Assembly: GCA_038025085.1 (NCBI GenBank) | Contig: CM076141.1 | Coordinates: 20,276,001-20,340,000 of the forward strand | DNA length: 64,000 nt | Direction: 5' to 3' | DNA from: Tetragonia tetragonoides | Lineage: Eukaryota > Streptophyta > Magnoliopsida > Caryophyllales > Aizoaceae | Shown: piece by piece, positions 22,821 to 35,345 of the stretch | How positions within the stretch are numbered: the stretch's first letter is position 1 | Layout of the letters: every line of letters starts with the position of its first letter | Position numbers and translations under genes: made by a program | The notes under the pieces: model-generated | What the model was told of the DNA's origin: nothing | What the model saw: only the letters and a program-made list of their open reading frames with translations | Databases searched by the model: none

Positions 22821-25800
22821 CTAGCCTAACAGACCCATGTAGCATTCCTCATAGTCTCCCCTTGCCTTGCTTAGAATTCTGACACAAACTTGAGATTTAA
22901 TCTCCCAGATGACATGTTGCAGATCACTGTATTTGCCCTGAAACATTCTGGTATTCCTCTCTTTCCAGACTTCGTAAACAGTAGCAGCCAAGGAGCATCT
23001 AAGTTGCTTTCTCTTCCATTTTTTACTTCGATAATGATTTCGAATCCACTTGATCTCATAACCAAGGCTTAAACCCCCTGCAAGTAATTCCATTCCAATT
23101 TAAGATAGATTGCACAAATCTGCATAACCATAGGACAAGAGAAGAAGAGGTGATGGGCAGATTCACAAGCAACCTTACACAACACGCATCTGTTGACAAG
23201 ATAGAGTCCTCTCTTGGTTAAGTTGTCAATCGTTGGGAGGCTGTTTTGGATGGCTAAAACAGATATGAAAGAGTGCCTTGGGACTATTGTGCTATCTCAG
23301 AGGGTTTTAGCCCACCCCTTCGTTGCTTGATTATCTCTGAAAAACTCATATGCATGCTTTACACTGAGCTTTCCATTCTTGGACCACAAATCCAGGACGG
23401 AAGCAGCTGCGTGAATATCTCATGCCTTCTTCAAATAATATCTCTGACATGTAGAATGCCTCTCCAGCCCCAAGAACTCGACTGAGTAGTTTTACAGTCC
23501 CAAATAGATCCACTCTGGAGCTTATATTTCTGAATCCAAGAGGTCCAGATGGTGTTGTGCTGTAAGTGGAGGTGCCCAATCCATTTCAACATTAGCGCAT
23601 GATTCCAGCTCAAGATTTCCTTGGCGTTGAAACCACCCTTAGATTTTGGCCTACAAATGTTCTTCCAGCTAAAGAAAACCATTTTCCTACCACCGTCCCT
23701 GTAGCCCTAGAGAAATACTTTACAGAGTTTCTGAATCTTCTTAAGCACAGCTATAGGAAGCAGAAAAGCAGTAGACCAGAAATTGTTCAACCCAAAAGTT
23801 GCAGAGTTAATAAGCTCAATTTTCCCAGCGTAGGAGAGATACTGAGAAGCCCAATGTTGAATTTTATTCTTTATCTTTTCAAGCAAGGGTTGGAACATAG
23901 CAGATGTAAGATTTGAGAGGAATACCAAGGTATTTGAATGGCATAGTCCCTTCAGTGTACCCCGTTTGCTGAAGAATCTGCCGCTTTATATTGGAGTGGA
24001 CGCCTCCAAAATAAGCCTCAGTTTTCAAAGGATTTGTAGCAAGCCCAGAATACTTTGCAAAGTCTTGAAGGCAGCTCATAACTAACTGGACAGAAGGGCA
24101 GGCTCCTCTTGTGAAGACCAAGAGATCATTGTCAAAGATGAGATGGGAGAGGCAAATTCTACTACACTTCGGATGGGAGGAGAAGGAATTAGAGGTTTCA
24201 GCACACCTCATGAGCCTAGAGAGATCCTCCATACACGTGATAAAAAGATACGGAGACAACGGATCCCCTTTTCGGAGCCCTTGTTTCCCCTTGAAATACC
24301 CTTTGGGAGTCCCATTGACGCAGATTGAAAATTTAGAGGTTGTCACACAGTTCATTATCCAGTCTGTAAATTGAGCAGGGAAGCCATAGCAAATCAGAAT
24401 GTTGCGTAAGAAGCCCCAATCAACTATGTCAAATGCCATTCTTATGTCAACTTTGATGATGGCTCGAGGGGAAATATGCTTCCTTCTGTAGGGCAAGCTA
24501 ATGGGTAAGCATAGTGTTATCAAAAAGAGGTCTCCCCTTTATGAAGGCAGCCTTGTCATGACCAACAACGCTAGCAATAACATCCTGGATCCTGTTTGCT
24601 AGTATTTTTGTGATTGTTTTGTAAACAACTCAGCAGCATGATATGTGCCTGTAATCAGCAACATTAGTTGGGGAAGGAGACTTAGGGACGAGGACCACAA
24701 AAGTGGAATTAACTTGCTGAAGAAGCTTGCCAATTCTAAAGTATCTAGGATAGCATCAGCAAAGTCAAGCCCAATTATGTTCCGTGCCTTCTTGAAAAAG
24801 CCAGATGTGTAGCCATCCGGGCCTGGGCTTTTTGTTTCGTCAATGGGGTCAAGAGCCTGCTTTACCTCATCTCTAGTGACAGCTTTTGTAAGCATAGCTT
24901 GTTTATCAGGGTTGAGAGCAGGACCTGTGTTCATAATAGAAGTATCAAAAGCTACAGTTGATCTGGATTTGCTAAGCATGACTTCATAGAAGTCCACGAA
25001 AACCTTGTTTACAGCTTTAGGGTCAGTATGTAGAACTCCCTAGTTATCAGTGATAAAGTAAATCTTGCCCCTTGTCTTTTGTTCAGTAACTTTTGCATAG
25101 AAGTATGAAGTATTTTCATCAGTTTGCTGGATGTCGTGAATTTTTGCCCTCTGAAAAATAGAGCTGAGCTGAGCTCAGCTTTTCGAAGCTTCAGGTAAAA
25201 AGTCTTGCAGATCCTCTCTTGATCAATGAGAGAGCTATCTCCTCGAGCAGGCTGTATCTTCAGCTGAATATCAATCCAGTTCTTATGTGCAGCTTGAACC
25301 CGAGATGTGATATTGGAGTATTGATTTTTGTGCAAAGCTTTGAGTTCAACTTTGAGCATCTGAAGTTTCTTCATTAAAACAAACATCCTGCAACCTGCAA
25401 CAGGGGAGGCCCAAACTCAAGAGACTAAGCTCTGAAATTGAGGATCAGCTGTCCAGCAATTTAAGAACTTAAAATTTCTTGGGCTGTAAGAATTATGAGT
25501 ATTAAGAGTAAGGAGACATGGGGAGTGATCAGAGACATCAGAGGGCAGAAAAACCACCTTATTAGGGACCTGCTATAAAATCCACTTTAAGTTTACCATA
25601 ATTCGACCTAGTTTTGCCCAGACTCTATCTATACCATTTTGGTTGTTCGTCCATGTAAGATGGCAACCTGTGAAAGGCAAGTCAGATAACCCTAATTGAG
25701 CAACACAAGCAGAAAATTCAGTAATATCACGATAAGCAGGCTGAGCTTGAGAGATTCTTTCTTCTGTTGTAAGGGTAACATTACAATCTCCCAAACAAAC

Positions 25801-26191
25801 CTAAGGGAGGGAGACTTGAGAGCTAAACTGAGTGAGGTTTTGCCAGAGCATCCTTCTATCAGCAGTATCATTTGAGGCATAAATGAAGGAGATGAAGATG
25901 TGAGATGACATGGGTTTTATAAAAGCCTTGCAGTGCACAACTGGCATATCTATATCAAGGATCTGAATATCAATCTTAGTAGGCTCCCAAAGGAGCCATA
26001 TTCTACCATTGCTATGACAAGCATAGTTATTGTGGAATTTGAAAATTGTAAACCTTCTTCTCGCTATGAAGGCAGCCTTGTGTTCCTTTATTCGTGTCTC
26101 AAGGAGGGCTCCTCTGGAGACTTAACCTAGCAACATCATGTTGCTTTTGGGGCTTATTTAGCCCCCGTACTTTCCAGGAAATGATATTCAT
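22821..26191 (-). pseudogene. LINE-C ORF2 (decayed endonuclease-RT)
   Basis: It starts at 26191 with MNIISWKVRGLNKPQ. The endonuclease motif reads MGDCNVTL, where the usual Phe of GDFN is lost. RT blocks include VDIRMAFDIVDWGFLR and GLRKGDPLSPYLFI. The catalytic F-A-D-D site reads FDND, so the active site is broken. The zf-RVT tail ends at 22821 (YEVWKERNTRMFQGK). Many stops and shifts make it clearly dead. Confidence 0.82.
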
Positions 26192-26450
26192 GTAATAGGA
26201 GGTGATAATACACCATCCTTTACATTGGTTTCCACCTTAGACTGCTGTAAGCCTGAATCCCCTTTTTATGCAATAGCTTCATATCTGTTAAACAGAGCCT
26301 CATTTGGAGAGCTACTAGGACCAGCTGAGTTCTTTTTAGCAGATTTTCCTACAACCAGGACAAATCCTTCTTCATCTAGACTGTCTTGTTTATGACAGGG
26401 TACCTTAAAGCCTTGAACATGCTGCTGTTCTGTGGGACTAGCAGAATTAC

Positions 26451-27631
26451 TTATGGTTGCTTCTCTTCAGACCTGGCATGGGACTCTTTGTGTTGGTTAG
26501 CTCTGGTAGGTTTTGCAGGCTTTGGCTTGTTTAGCCTACAATAGTGATCCTCATGCCCCAGTTTGTGACATGTATGAAAATAAAACAAAACCCACTCATA
26601 TTCAATCTTCTGCTGAAAAGGGCCAGAGTATGGTGAGCGGAGGGTCACCTCATCTAAAAGCTTTGCAGAGACAACAATCTCAATTAAAACCCTAGAAAAA
26701 CCAATCTTCTCCTTGGTTGAGGTGCACTTGTCTGCACACATAGGGATTCCTATCTTGCTAGCAAGTTTGCTAAGGGTTGTGGCAGACCAAAAATAGGGTC
26801 CAAGTTTGGAAACAAAATCCAAACTGGGACTGTTGTAACGGATTCAACTTCAGTGCTAAAGTTTGGAGTCCATTTCTTAAGAATCATGGTGCAGCCGCTC
26901 AAAGATAAGGGCCCACTTTTAGGATGGCTTCTTGATCCTCTTGCTTTGAGAATACCAACCTTTTCTATATTAAAGAACTTGAGGCACTGTTACATGGTTC
27001 TAGGTTTTATCAACATAAGCCTAAACAATATTCAATTTTGATTCCCTCCAACGAAACAACCAACTAAGGTATGCTGCCAATACTCAATTTCTTCTTTAAT
27101 GTCATCTTCCTCAATTATAACCATATCATCATCTGATTCAGAGGCAATAAAATTCAATTCCATACCCTTAGCACCTAGTCCCTTTGATGTTTTATCTTTC
27201 CAAGTGTTATCACCATTGACAGGAATGTCAATAGTAGTGTTAGTGGCAGGATTCATCAAAGGCACCCCAAATTTAGATGTTGCATGTGAGATTTCAGAAT
27301 TAGCAGACATAACCTCAATATTAGGGTTCACAATTGCAGATTTTACCCCCAAACTATCCATGTTGCCATCATAAGATAATAACCCTAAATTTTGCAAGGA
27401 AGTATGCAAATTAGATGAGGAATTCAAGAGATTACATTTCTCAAAAGCTGGATTGAGGAAATCTCCCTAAGAGATCGGTGATTTTTGCGATTGCGAAAAG
27501 TCCTGGGCATTAATTATCTTCGTGGATTTTCCACCATTGTTGGTTTGAGAACCATCATTAGAGACAGAAGAAGGTTTAGCATCATGCTGTTGATTTTTCT
27601 TTGGCCATCCTCTCTTGCTACCTACAACCAT
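26451..27631 (-). pseudogene. LINE-C ORF1 (decayed)
   Basis: The likely start is 27631 (MVVGSKRGWPKKNQQ), a degraded RGRP motif. An acidic block (DDDMVIIEEDDIKEEIEYW) precedes the DUF4283-type region, whose second half reads YFWSATTLSKLASKIGIPM. The knuckle is partial (CHKLGHEDHYC). Stops and shifts fall at about 27467, 27032 and 26830. The acidic block is almost the same in the LINE at 61.9 kb (DSDMIVIEEDDICDEVSYW). Confidence 0.75.
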
Positions 27632-27730
27632 GGCGGAAAAAGCGCTCAGAGCAGAGGAATCGCCATTCTTACGCACTCAGAGCTCTCAGATGCTCTCTCC
27701 AGTCTTTTAAGTTCAGAATGCATGAGTAAC

Positions 27731-29070
27731 TTTATCAATTAGATAACAATTTATTCCAAAAAAATTTCATGATGATAATTGATAACTATGTCATCGGAAA
27801 GATTTCAAAACATACTTTTAAATGAGTCCAATATTGAATATGTTTGGACGAGTTTAAAATGGTTAAAGTTAAAGTTTAAGAAAATGGTCAGTTCAGTTTT
27901 ATCCAATTTAAAAGAACAGAACTTAAAAATGGTTTCAACAAGACTCAGATCTAACATTCTAATTCAAAGATTCAATCAACACTGCGCGGTCAAAAGGAGA
28001 ATTTACACTAACAAAAGTACTACTATTGAATTAGTAGCCTTATAAATCTCTAGTTCCATACGATGAGTTTACATAGTGGATTACAAGTCTATGCATACAA
28101 ATCAGAACCGCGCTAAATATGAACGTTAATTTGATGGTCATCCATCCGCACAAAACACTCTGAAGATCATGTAACAGAAGGATATGCACAATTACATGGT
28201 TAGCCTCATTTCTAACATAATACCTTAATACACCCACTCAATCTTTATGAGGAGATACAATGGAGGTATTGACTTTATGTTTCAAAATAAATGTGAGGTC
28301 AAACCCTTAGTAATGATATATGTAATGTGAGATTGTGTCGAAATGTGATAAAACTATAAGACCGCTCAAAACAACGAGCTCACGCACAATTAAAGTGATA
28401 GTCAACGTCAATGCATGTATTTGCTCCGATCATACTTAACATAATTGGTAGCAAGATACGCCACAATCACGTTGTCACACTATAATTTTGCACGACAGAC
28501 GATAAAAGAGACCAAGATGGGCAATATCGACAATGAGTTGTTTGAGCCAAATTGTTTCCGCACGTTTATAAGCCTCAACACGATACTTGACTTTTGTAGA
28601 AGACTTTAACACAGTAGGTGTTTCTTTGAACGTCAGAAAATCACTAAAATGGTTACTGAATAAAAGTTCGCAATCAATTATTTTTAGTGGGCATGATGAT
28701 TTTGGCTTTGAAAATCCTATTCTCACCTCCAATAATTATGATTAGCCCCATCTTGGAAACTTGATTATGGTAAAGAGGCCTTCTATTCCATTTCCTTTGC
28801 ACCGAAAACGAGACTTTAAAAACCTAATTTTCTACTCCCAATCTTAACCTCATAATCTCACTAAACAAACTACCCAGAAGTAATAAGTTTCTACATTTCT
28901 ATTGTAGAATAAGAGACCAAATGATATTTCTCAACTTTTTTTAAATAACTGAGTTTTGTTTTATTATAATGGTGATGGATCCTAATTTCATAATTAAAGA
29001 TCCGGACATATGATATGAGCGTACAAAGTTCCATACACCAACACCGCAACACGTCAATTTGATTTCGTGC
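27731..29070. other. Intergenic, no gene recognised
   Basis: Repetitive AT-rich DNA. The part at 27731-27800 continues the sequence interrupted by LINE-C (the left part, with tandem GTTCA repeats, is at about 22611-22629). I see no conserved coding frame or RNA gene. Confidence 0.4.
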
Positions 29071-29074
29071 AATT

Positions 29075-29220
29075 CTATACCTTTCTTCAAAGCATGCATC
29101 TAGTATTATTACACCATGAGTTAACTCTCACTACAGTACCTTTAAATACCCAGTTATTTCTAGCTTTCCATACATATATACTCCACAACATGGCAAGAAA
29201 AATCCCAAGGTCTTAGCTAG
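29075..29220 (-). pseudogene. LINE zf-RVT tail fragment
   Basis: On the minus strand this gives IFLAMLWSIYVWKARNNW followed by VFKGTVVRVNSW and a stop. It is the same helical tail as in the other LINEs (IxxxxWxxRN core). It is too short for an automatic frame call and has no visible poly(A) or target duplication. Confidence 0.6.
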
Positions 29221-29664
29221 ATTAAAAGATCCCAAGATCTTTGATTACTAATAATCCTAACTTTAAACGAATTATAGAAAATAATCCCAACTTTTAAATT
29301 TGCGTCATATAATCTCAAGTTTGCTCTGCGTTGCACGAAATATACCAAAGTTGATGGCGCTAATTTCCGTTAACTATTTAAATTTCTTTTTTTTTAAATT
29401 ATTTTAATTTAAATATTACCAATTAGCCTATTCCCTAGCCCATCACTAAAACTCTATAAATGTTTAATTCACCCTAAATACATTATCTCTCTTTTCCTCC
29501 ATCTTTCTCTCTCCCTCTCTGCCCTCCTCCTTTATCTTCATACAACAACGAGTAAGATGATCAAGAACGATATGAGTGGGATGACTTTATGCACTAATGA
29601 GTAATTGCCTAATCTGCCAGACTGCCAAGCCAATTAAAAAAGAATTGCCCCTTCATAATACTTA
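29221..29664. other. Intergenic, no gene recognised
   Basis: AT-rich with a CT-rich patch at about 29485-29535. CATACAACAACGAG at about 29540 recurs at 30405 just after the TRIM, which may be a coincidence or a trace of a longer duplication. Confidence 0.35.
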
Positions 29665-30403
29665 TAGATAATGTAAATTAGGAAATTGTGTAAATATTAT
29701 TTTCCTATTAGGCCAAGCCTTTGTATAGTCCGACCATTTTATTGTAAATTTGTAATTAGGGTTATATTCTGTGCAGTATATGTTGACTAATGATAATCAG
29801 TAATCCGGAAGGAAAATTCACCAAATCACATGGTATCAAAGCAAAATTGCTCTCACTCTGCCCTCTCAAAACAGCCGTGCACACCGATCGCTCCGGGTAT
29901 CCACCGCCGCGTCGCTCACATGCGCCAACTGGTTGCTCCGCCTGCTCACACCATCGACCTCCTCTACTGCTCCCCTCCTCGACTTACCGCTTCCGCTGCC
30001 AACCGTTGAGGCTTCTCCCCCTCCTTATCTCTGGGTTATTACTCCCCTTCCCCTCTTTATCTTCTCCCCTATTTTTTCCATATGGTCGTAGATGATGATG
30101 ATCCCCGACCTCCCCCTACGTGTTCTTCATGTCTCTTCCAGCTCACAATATGGAGATATTTTCACGATGGAGCTTCCCTCAACTCTTTTTACAGATTTTC
30201 GCTCTAGCCTGAGCATTCGATCCCCTTCCGCTCCGACTGCGGGGGTGTGGTAGATAATGTAAATTAGGAAATTGCTTGTATATTATTTTCCTATTAGGCC
30301 TTTGTAGAGTTCAGCCCATTTATTGTAATTAGGCTTGTAACCTATACGATATATATTGGTTAATGATAATTCGTAATCCCGAAGGGGAATTCACCAAATC
30401 ACA
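29665..30403 (+). mobile_element. TRIM (miniature LTR retrotransposon)
   Basis: Two direct repeats, 29665-29830 and 30251-30403, both run from TAGATAATGTAAATTAGG to CACCAAATCACA. TGGTATCAAAGC follows the left repeat directly (29831-29842) and is one base off the initiator-tRNA-Met primer site. GGGGGTGTGG precedes the right repeat as a polypurine tract. The GC-rich interior of about 420 bp has no gag or pol. No matching 5-bp target duplication was found, so the outer edges are uncertain by a few bases. It could also be a deletion product of a copia element. Confidence 0.8.
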
Positions 30404-30657
30404 AAATACAACAACGAGCATATCAAAAGTTCAAAACTTTGATTTTGAGTAATGGCCTATGAGTTAGGCTCCTTGTTAACATTTCAATTAAAATAATGTA
30501 AAAAAACCAAAAGAAAATTGAAATAGTGAACGGAAAAATTAACTCTGTCAACTAAGGTATATTTGGCTCAAATTTAAAAGTTTGAATTATTTTTTAGAAC
30601 TTACTTTAAAGTTGAAACTAGTGGTAACCAATTTTCCAAAAATTCAATTATATGGCT
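30404..30657. other. Intergenic, nothing recognised
   Basis: Short AT-rich gap between the TRIM and the hAT MITE. Confidence 0.35.
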
Positions 30658-30960
30658 TTTGAAGGCAGTGGCGGATCTATATAGGGGAAAAGGTATGCAA
30701 GTGCATACCCATAAAATAAAAAGAATTACTACATATATGGATTACAATGATGGAAGTGTTGCAGTGGTTAAGCGAAGTCTTTGTATGACTACCTACATGT
30801 CGTGTGTTCAACACCCACTGGAACCATTTTTGTTCTTTTTCTTTCATTTTATGTTCTCATTGTTGTTTTTGGGTGAAATTTTGGACGTGCAAGCGTAGGC
30901 CCACTTCCTATTTCTTTAGTTCTATGTTTTTGGACTCAATCATTCACCAAGTGTTATCAA

Positions 30961-30995
<35 letters not shown>

Positions 30996-31055
30996 CTTTT
31001 TAAAATTATTGTGCATACCTTATTTATAATTCCTGGATCCGCCACTGTTTAAAGG
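30658..31055. mobile_element. hAT-type MITE with 8-bp target duplication
   Basis: The ends are CAGTGGCGGATC at 30666 and GATCCGCCACTG at 31047 as inverted repeats (382 bp). The flanking 8-mers TTTGAAGG (30658-30665) and TTTAAAGG (31048-31055) differ at one base. An 8-bp duplication with CAGTGGCGG ends fits the hAT superfamily. Inside are a tRNA-like stretch (about 30755-30812) and an A run of about 28 (30965-30992). No transposase. Confidence 0.85.
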
Positions 31056-32178
31056 TTTCAAAATTATGCCTAATTAAGCTTCAGTTTTATGGTAACCACA
31101 AGTTCCACCGAAAGAACACAATTCCTTCCTAACCAACAAATTAACATTATTAGTTTGTTTTTTAATCGTTTTTTACTTCAAAAATAATAATTGTGTCCAA
31201 TTTTGTCAAAGGAATAAAAATCTGATCAAATTGCTCAAGTTCTTTTCCCATACGTATATCCACGTATGGGGCGGCCAATAAAGATGATAAACTTTTAGGA
31301 AGATGATCAAACTTTTTGCTTTGGTCGGTTTTGATTAGGTTGTACCTTTTGTTGTTTTGCACATCTTTTCTCTTTATTTTCTTGGCATATCAATTTTATT
31401 AGCTCTAGCTATGAAAGATACCAGCAAGGCAGCACTAAATCAATGAAATGAATAATCAAAAACTGACAAATTATATTCGTTTGGCCAAATGCTTCATGCC
31501 TATACGGCTAGCTAGCAGACCGTGATATCGATATACAACGTGTATTATATTTCTAGTTAATGAAAAATACAAATAACAAGAAAATTTATTCTAGAAATAA
31601 AAAAAATAACCCTAAAAGACACCGAAATAATTAAGAATAAATAATTACATCATTGATTTTAAATGGACAATTTTTTTATGTCACTAGCAAAAATTATATT
31701 TCTTAGGAACAACCAGCATATGTTGTTCAGTAGGGAAAAAGAAAGAAAAAGTTGTGTATAATAACAAGGTCTATGGCTGTCATTTCCCCTAGATATACTT
31801 ACATGACTTCACATATTATCATTGCACAAGTGAAGACTAATATGTCCATGAGCCACTAACATGTATTGCTGCACACCATTATGCCATGTCAGCTTTGACC
31901 ATTCTGTAAGGGTTACCAATTTTTTTAGCCATCACAAGGGTAAAAAATGAGCTAGGAGTATTAATCTTGATCTCACAGTCTATCGCAAACTCTTAGGATC
32001 ACCAAACCCTCTCAATATCTCTGTACAATTATCCCTACTTTTATTGGAAAAATAATATAAGAGGAAAGAGAATATTAAAGAAGGGTTGGTAACCCTTAAA
32101 ATCAACCAAATATTTTCAATTTTCAAAATATAAAGTGTTTGTTTCTAGACAAATAAGTTAGTGCATTTTAGTATAAAG

Positions 32179-32225
<47 letters not shown>

Positions 32226-32657
32226 TTCGATAGCTTACTTGGTCTCTAAGCTAGAAAACCGAGCAAAGATCCTAAATTTGATGTTGAAATTGTTAGAAGT
32301 TCCATCCTATCTCATCTCACGTCCAGAAGGCTCAATAACAAGATTTGAACACCAATTTTAAATTTTCCCAAATTTCTTTTCCTAAAAGTGAAGAAAAATG
32401 TCATTTAAATTAAATAGAACGAAACACTTTCAAAATTCATAAATTACATCTAAAAGGAAAATTTTCCAAATCTAAAGATTAAGAGATATGCAAATATACA
32501 TTTATTTTCCCACTTTGGAGACGAGGGACACTAAAATGCTCTTTGTATATCTTGATAAAGTAGAAAAGAAGGAAAAAAAGATTCTACTTCGTAAAGGGGA
32601 CCGTTATTAATTAAATGAGTATCTTAATTTCAAGTTAAAAAGGATAGACATTTGAAT

Positions 32658-32697
<40 letters not shown>

Positions 32698-34358
32698 GAC
32701 AGACATCAAAGGAAAAATTGCAGAAATTAAGGAAAATAGAACCCCACAGTACAAAGAACTTTTCAAGCAGCAACGAAAATGCTGGTTGAAATTGGGGTCA
32801 ATTTCATTTTTTTCTTAGGAGAAACATCAGAGTTGGTAGTAATCAAATACTTACTTGATTAAACGGCTTGTGTTACTCACGCTTGTCCACTAAGGCATGT
32901 GACCTATCAAACAGTGGGATCCACCCTTTTGTATTGCCAACTCACCAAAGATAACACCTCTATCAAGTGGCATATTGTCACTTCCTAAAAGCTTTAGAAA
33001 AACAGTAGATCATTTGATCTATATATATAATCAAGATGCAAAATTTAGTTTAATTACATGTATGTGTATGTAAGTTCAAAATTTTCGATGTGTATTAAAG
33101 ATCAGTTAGAGTAAACCCATCAAGATAACTTTAAAAAGGCTCCATCACTTGTATAGAGGTAAAGGATCTTTTAAGAGATTTCTGCATGACAAATGGCATG
33201 TGAAGCTGATATTCCAGAATCTATAGACACACAACAAGTAAGCAAATCTCTACTCTTACAACTTTCCGCCATTTTATTTGTTCCGATGCGTTGATGCTTG
33301 TTTGCTAATTTGAAGTGTCGTAGTGTCATATCGTATCCTAGTGTTCGAGTATCCGACACGGATACTTCTGTTGAAATGAAGAGTCTAAGAATTATAGCTT
33401 GTTAGAGTACCAAAAATAATAATGAAAAAGTGTCAAATCTCCGCTAACTTGGAATTTAGACTATGATTCATGGGGTAAGCATTTTGTATGATGATCAATT
33501 GATCATGTTTCGAGTGGAAATATTAAGCTTGCATCACGGCGAAGTTTCTGTTAGTAGGATCATTGATCTCACTAACATTCACACAGATTTTGAATCTTGT
33601 TCTACAGGCCATTGTTACTTCTTGTATGTTGTTTAAGACTGAACATAAATCACAAGTTTCAAAAGACTTCTTAGAAGTTAGATGATGTATAAAAACTTGC
33701 AAACATTAGGCAAGGAAATTCTTTAACATAGCAAAATCCCTCATCGCAAGTTGTGGCCTGATGTTTTGTAATTTGTTCAACAATATGCAATTACTGCAAC
33801 CATAAACTGCCAAAAAAAAAACAACACAAAAGGAAAAACCAAAGCTCGTCCATGAGGGCTCAGGATAGGGTTGATGGGGCACTTAAAAGGAGCGTAATTC
33901 CTTTTTATATAAAAACCAAAGCTCGTAGAGAGATGCCTGCAACTTCTTGTTTCAACCAAATGGTTCTCGAGAAAGTGACTGGGAAACCATAGAAAGCGAT
34001 CGACTTGCCCCTTTCGACTTCAAATGCAGTGTTCCAGATCCAGTGGCACTGTAAAATGTTGTCCAAATTTAAGTGTCATGTCAATTCACTTAAAAGGACT
34101 CTTCAAACGGATAGAAGAGATAAACCCAAATATATTAGCTGTTGATACAAACAAAGCATAAAGAGCCAAGGGTGTCAAACTTATCAAACACGATCATAAA
34201 CTCATTCAAATTTCTTTCATAGTAAAATACAAAGACACTTAAACAGACACACTAATAAGAATACAAAGACACAAAAGTCTGATTAGAACTGGAATCAGTA
34301 TGGAAAATATGAGATATACCTGAAACAAGTGTCTCAGTATCACAAGAATCAGAAAACC
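31056..34358. other. Long intergenic stretch, no gene recognised
   Basis: AT-rich, with A runs at about 32181-32221 and 32659-32693 and many short T/A tracts. At about 33170-33370 is GTGTCGTAGTGTCATATCG with TATCCGACACGGATACTTC, a motif of repetitive plant DNA. I could not place any frame in a protein family. Confidence 0.4.
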
Positions 34359-35345
34359 TTTTTTTTTTTTTTTTTGAGGAATCAGAGGCCATTTAATTCA
34401 TCCAGTAGGAGAAGTAAATCAATCAATGAGTACATACAGGGGATGCCCTGTAACACACAGCAAAACAAAATTCCTCACCAAAGGCAAACCACAAAAGACT
34501 ACCAACAAGCAAGCTAGCAAAAACCAAAGCTCTAATCTACCATCTGATCATGATTCAGGCTACCATCAGATTGGCTTAACATTCTAATGCTAACTTCAAA
34601 CTTAATGTGCTGCATGATCTGATCAAAACTTATCGCCTGCCCTCGAAAAATCCTAAGCTTTCTCTCTGACCAGATGTCATAAATGACCAGATCTTGGACG
34701 ACTCTTGTCACATTTACTTCCCTTGGTAATCCTCTGAAACCATCTAACCTCTTGGTTCAGCCCATGGGGTTCTATGAAACCCAAGCCAGCCAAGCATTTT
34801 CCTCTAGATCTCATTGGAGACAGGGCACCTGAAAAAAAGGTGTCCAGTGGACTCACAAGCTGATATGCAGAGCACACATCTGTTGACAATAGTCAGACCT
34901 CGCTTGATAAGATTATCTGTGGTAGGCATAGCATTCTGCATGGCCATCGCAGCAATATGAGAGTGTCTTGATAGTGATCAAGAATCACAAATAGCTCGGT
35001 ACCAATGGCATGAGAATCTGTCACCTCTGAAGTAAGCAGAGGCACCCTTGACAGCAAACTTGCCACTGTATCCCCATATAGTCATGAAGCTTTTACACTG
35101 CTGGATAAAACCAGCTTGCTGAATAAACTCATCACGCAGCTTAAGAACTTCCTTCCAAGCCCAAGAACTCCCTTGTTTACTAACCCTCAACCGAGATTCC
35201 ATCTGACTCATACCAAGTTTCCAAATCCACTTCAAAGCAAGAGCTTTATTCCACCCTAGAGCTTCCTTGAAGGAATAAGAGAATTGGAAAGCACATACAA
35301 TAGATTTTTGAGGCTCATAAATAGCAGCTATCTTTAGCATCCCAA
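34359..35345 (-). mobile_element. LINE-D, 5'-truncated
   Basis: The T run at 34359-34375 is the tail of a minus-strand LINE. The coding part is the ORF2 C-terminal region: an upstream segment at 35340-34978 (ALALKWIWKLGMSQ, then SWAWKEVLKLRDEF) and a zinc region (NRCVLCISACESTGHLFFRC) near 34820-34890. Frames are broken. A convincing target duplication was not found, so the right edge is approximate. Confidence 0.75.
34560..35340 (-). pseudogene. LINE-D ORF2 C-terminal fragment
   Basis: Segments 35340-34978 and the following zf-RVT region. The motif ACESTGHLFFRCPVS matches CESTxHLFFxC zinc regions of plant LINEs. It carries stops at 34978 and a frame change afterwards. Confidence 0.65.

Larger units (their letters stand above)
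22630..27730 (-). mobile_element. LINE-C, near full-length, CATGAGTAAC target duplication
   Basis: The body is 22640-27720, about 5.1 kb, with the tail T run at the left. CATGAGTAAC stands at 22630-22639 and 27721-27730, and three further T residues may extend it to 13 bp. It encodes a decayed ORF1 and ORF2. It shares its 3' end (TGGAAAATG..CAAGGCGACACC type) with the truncated LINE-E at 58.5 kb, so both belong to one subfamily. Confidence 0.92.

Noticed and set aside
29790..30095. Frame of about 100 codons in the TRIM interior
   Set aside because: Pro/Ser/Leu-rich text from GC-rich DNA, with no family resemblance. It starts inside the left repeat.
32161..32361. Open frame with a poly-Lys run
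   Set aside because: It only reflects the A run of about 40 bases at 32181-32221.
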